A stretch of DNA of 64,000 nt, from positions 1-64,000 of IMG/VR virus record IMGVR_UViG_3300037826_000057. One strand, written 5' to 3'. Position 1 is the first letter of the stretch, and every line of letters starts with the position of its first letter. Under the pieces are notes generated by a model. It did no database searches, had not been told where the DNA came from, and saw only the letters and a list, made by a program, of their open reading frames with translations. The translations under genes and the position numbers were made by a program. This document shows positions 63,559-64,000 of this stretch, piece by piece. Source of the stretch: a virus.

Positions 63559-64000
63559 TTACTTTTCACCAAGTAATTTTTGCCAATAAGCGTGTTGAAA
63601 GTCAGCTGTCTGATTTAAGAGTCTTGGATTGAACCAATTAATCCAATCCCCTATAATACCTTTTCTGCGCCAACGGTCATTACGCTTTTCCTCACCAGGT
63701 TTTCTACCTGATTTGTTTTTAAAAGAATGCTTTTCACAAATATGCTCGATTCTTCTATCTGTAACCTTAATACCTAAGAAGTCAGAAATTTCCCGTACTT
63801 GCTTCTGAATATCCTGCTTCATCCATTCATAAGAAGTCCAAATATATCCTGAATTTGTATGCCTTTTCTCTCCACCAGAATATGTACTAGCTCCTTTTTG
63901 CATCATATCAAGCATGCGCTTAGTATTATCTACGAATGCCTGGTTTTCTATAGTGCTTAAAATCGCTTCCTGGTCTGAGTTAAAATTCTGAGGCTTACCA
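63559..64000 (-). CDS. Sulfotransferase domain protein (partial, runs off window)
   Basis: C-terminal 146 codons, open to the window edge. QVREISDFLGIKVTDRRIEH, then HSFKNKSGRKPGEEKR and DRWRRKGIIGDWINWF match the C-terminal PAPS-binding part of sulfotransferases (helix with FLG, then the RKG..GDW loop). The N-terminal 5'-phosphosulfate loop is outside the window. It lies next to the glycosyltransferase. Confidence 0.65.
   Translation of the reverse strand, partial: GKPQNFNSDQEAILSTIENQAFVDNTKRMLDMMQKGASTYSGGEKRHTNSGYIWTSYEWMKQDIQKQVREISDFLGIKVTDRRIEHICEKHSFKNKSGRKPGEEKRNDRWRRKGIIGDWINWFNPRLLNQTADFQHAYWQKLLGEK

Overview
The window is part of a tailed-phage (siphovirus-like) or prophage-like genome. 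Supporting signs are a family A DNA polymerase, RecA, DnaB, primase and nucleotide-metabolism block, a complete siphophage tail module (tail terminator, tube, frameshifted chaperone pair, TP901-type tape measure, hubs, fibre), very tight gene packing, and tRNA genes. The strong AGGAGG ribosome sites, low-GC coding sequence and TTGACA/TATAAT promoters point to a Gram-positive (Firmicute-like) host; this is inference, not proof.

Layout. (1) 1-5912, minus strand: the edge-truncated start of an IscB nuclease with its probable omega-RNA, then small genes, a thymidylate synthase, a DNA methyltransferase, a winged-helix protein and a DUF1737-like protein. A cloverleaf, tRNA-like element lies in the leader of one transcript. 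(2) 6096-21656, plus strand: replication and nucleotide metabolism, namely PolA-type polymerase, RecA, SSB-like protein, DnaB, nucleases (one Cas4-like), an intein-containing metallophosphoesterase, primase, dUTPase, two methyltransferases, a degenerate dUTPase-like protein and a class II ribonucleotide reductase. (3) 21883-31183, minus strand: an operon with two different glutamine-synthetase-fold amidoligases, an ATP-grasp ligase, a class II glutamine amidotransferase, a RuvB-like AAA+ ATPase, several zinc-ribbon proteins, a Ser-rich-motif gene split over two frames, and a pair of diverged paralogues of unknown function. (4) 31446-43236, plus strand: tRNAs (CAU, Leu-UAA, Arg-UCU) and about twenty small unrecognised genes in short promoter-terminator units. 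These are separated by long repeat-rich non-coding stretches with a recurring TAAYGAACC motif and alternating purine-pyrimidine tracts. (5) 43766-64000, minus strand: late genes, read from right to left: a sulfotransferase (partial), an intein-containing glycosyltransferase, connector-like proteins, tail genes, fibre and a small membrane protein.

How it fits together: divergent promoters near 5.97-6.06 kb launch regions 1 and 2, and divergent promoters near 31.25-31.41 kb launch regions 3 and 4. Convergent ends are marked by strong hairpins at 21.69-21.88 kb and 43.24 kb. The most unusual content is the amidoligase/ATP-grasp/amidotransferase operon, which predicts synthesis or ligation of a peptide-like product. 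Next come the IscB/omega-RNA unit, two full inteins, the tRNA-like leader and the modular repeat-rich intergenic regions. All functional statements come from reading motifs by eye; no database search was possible.
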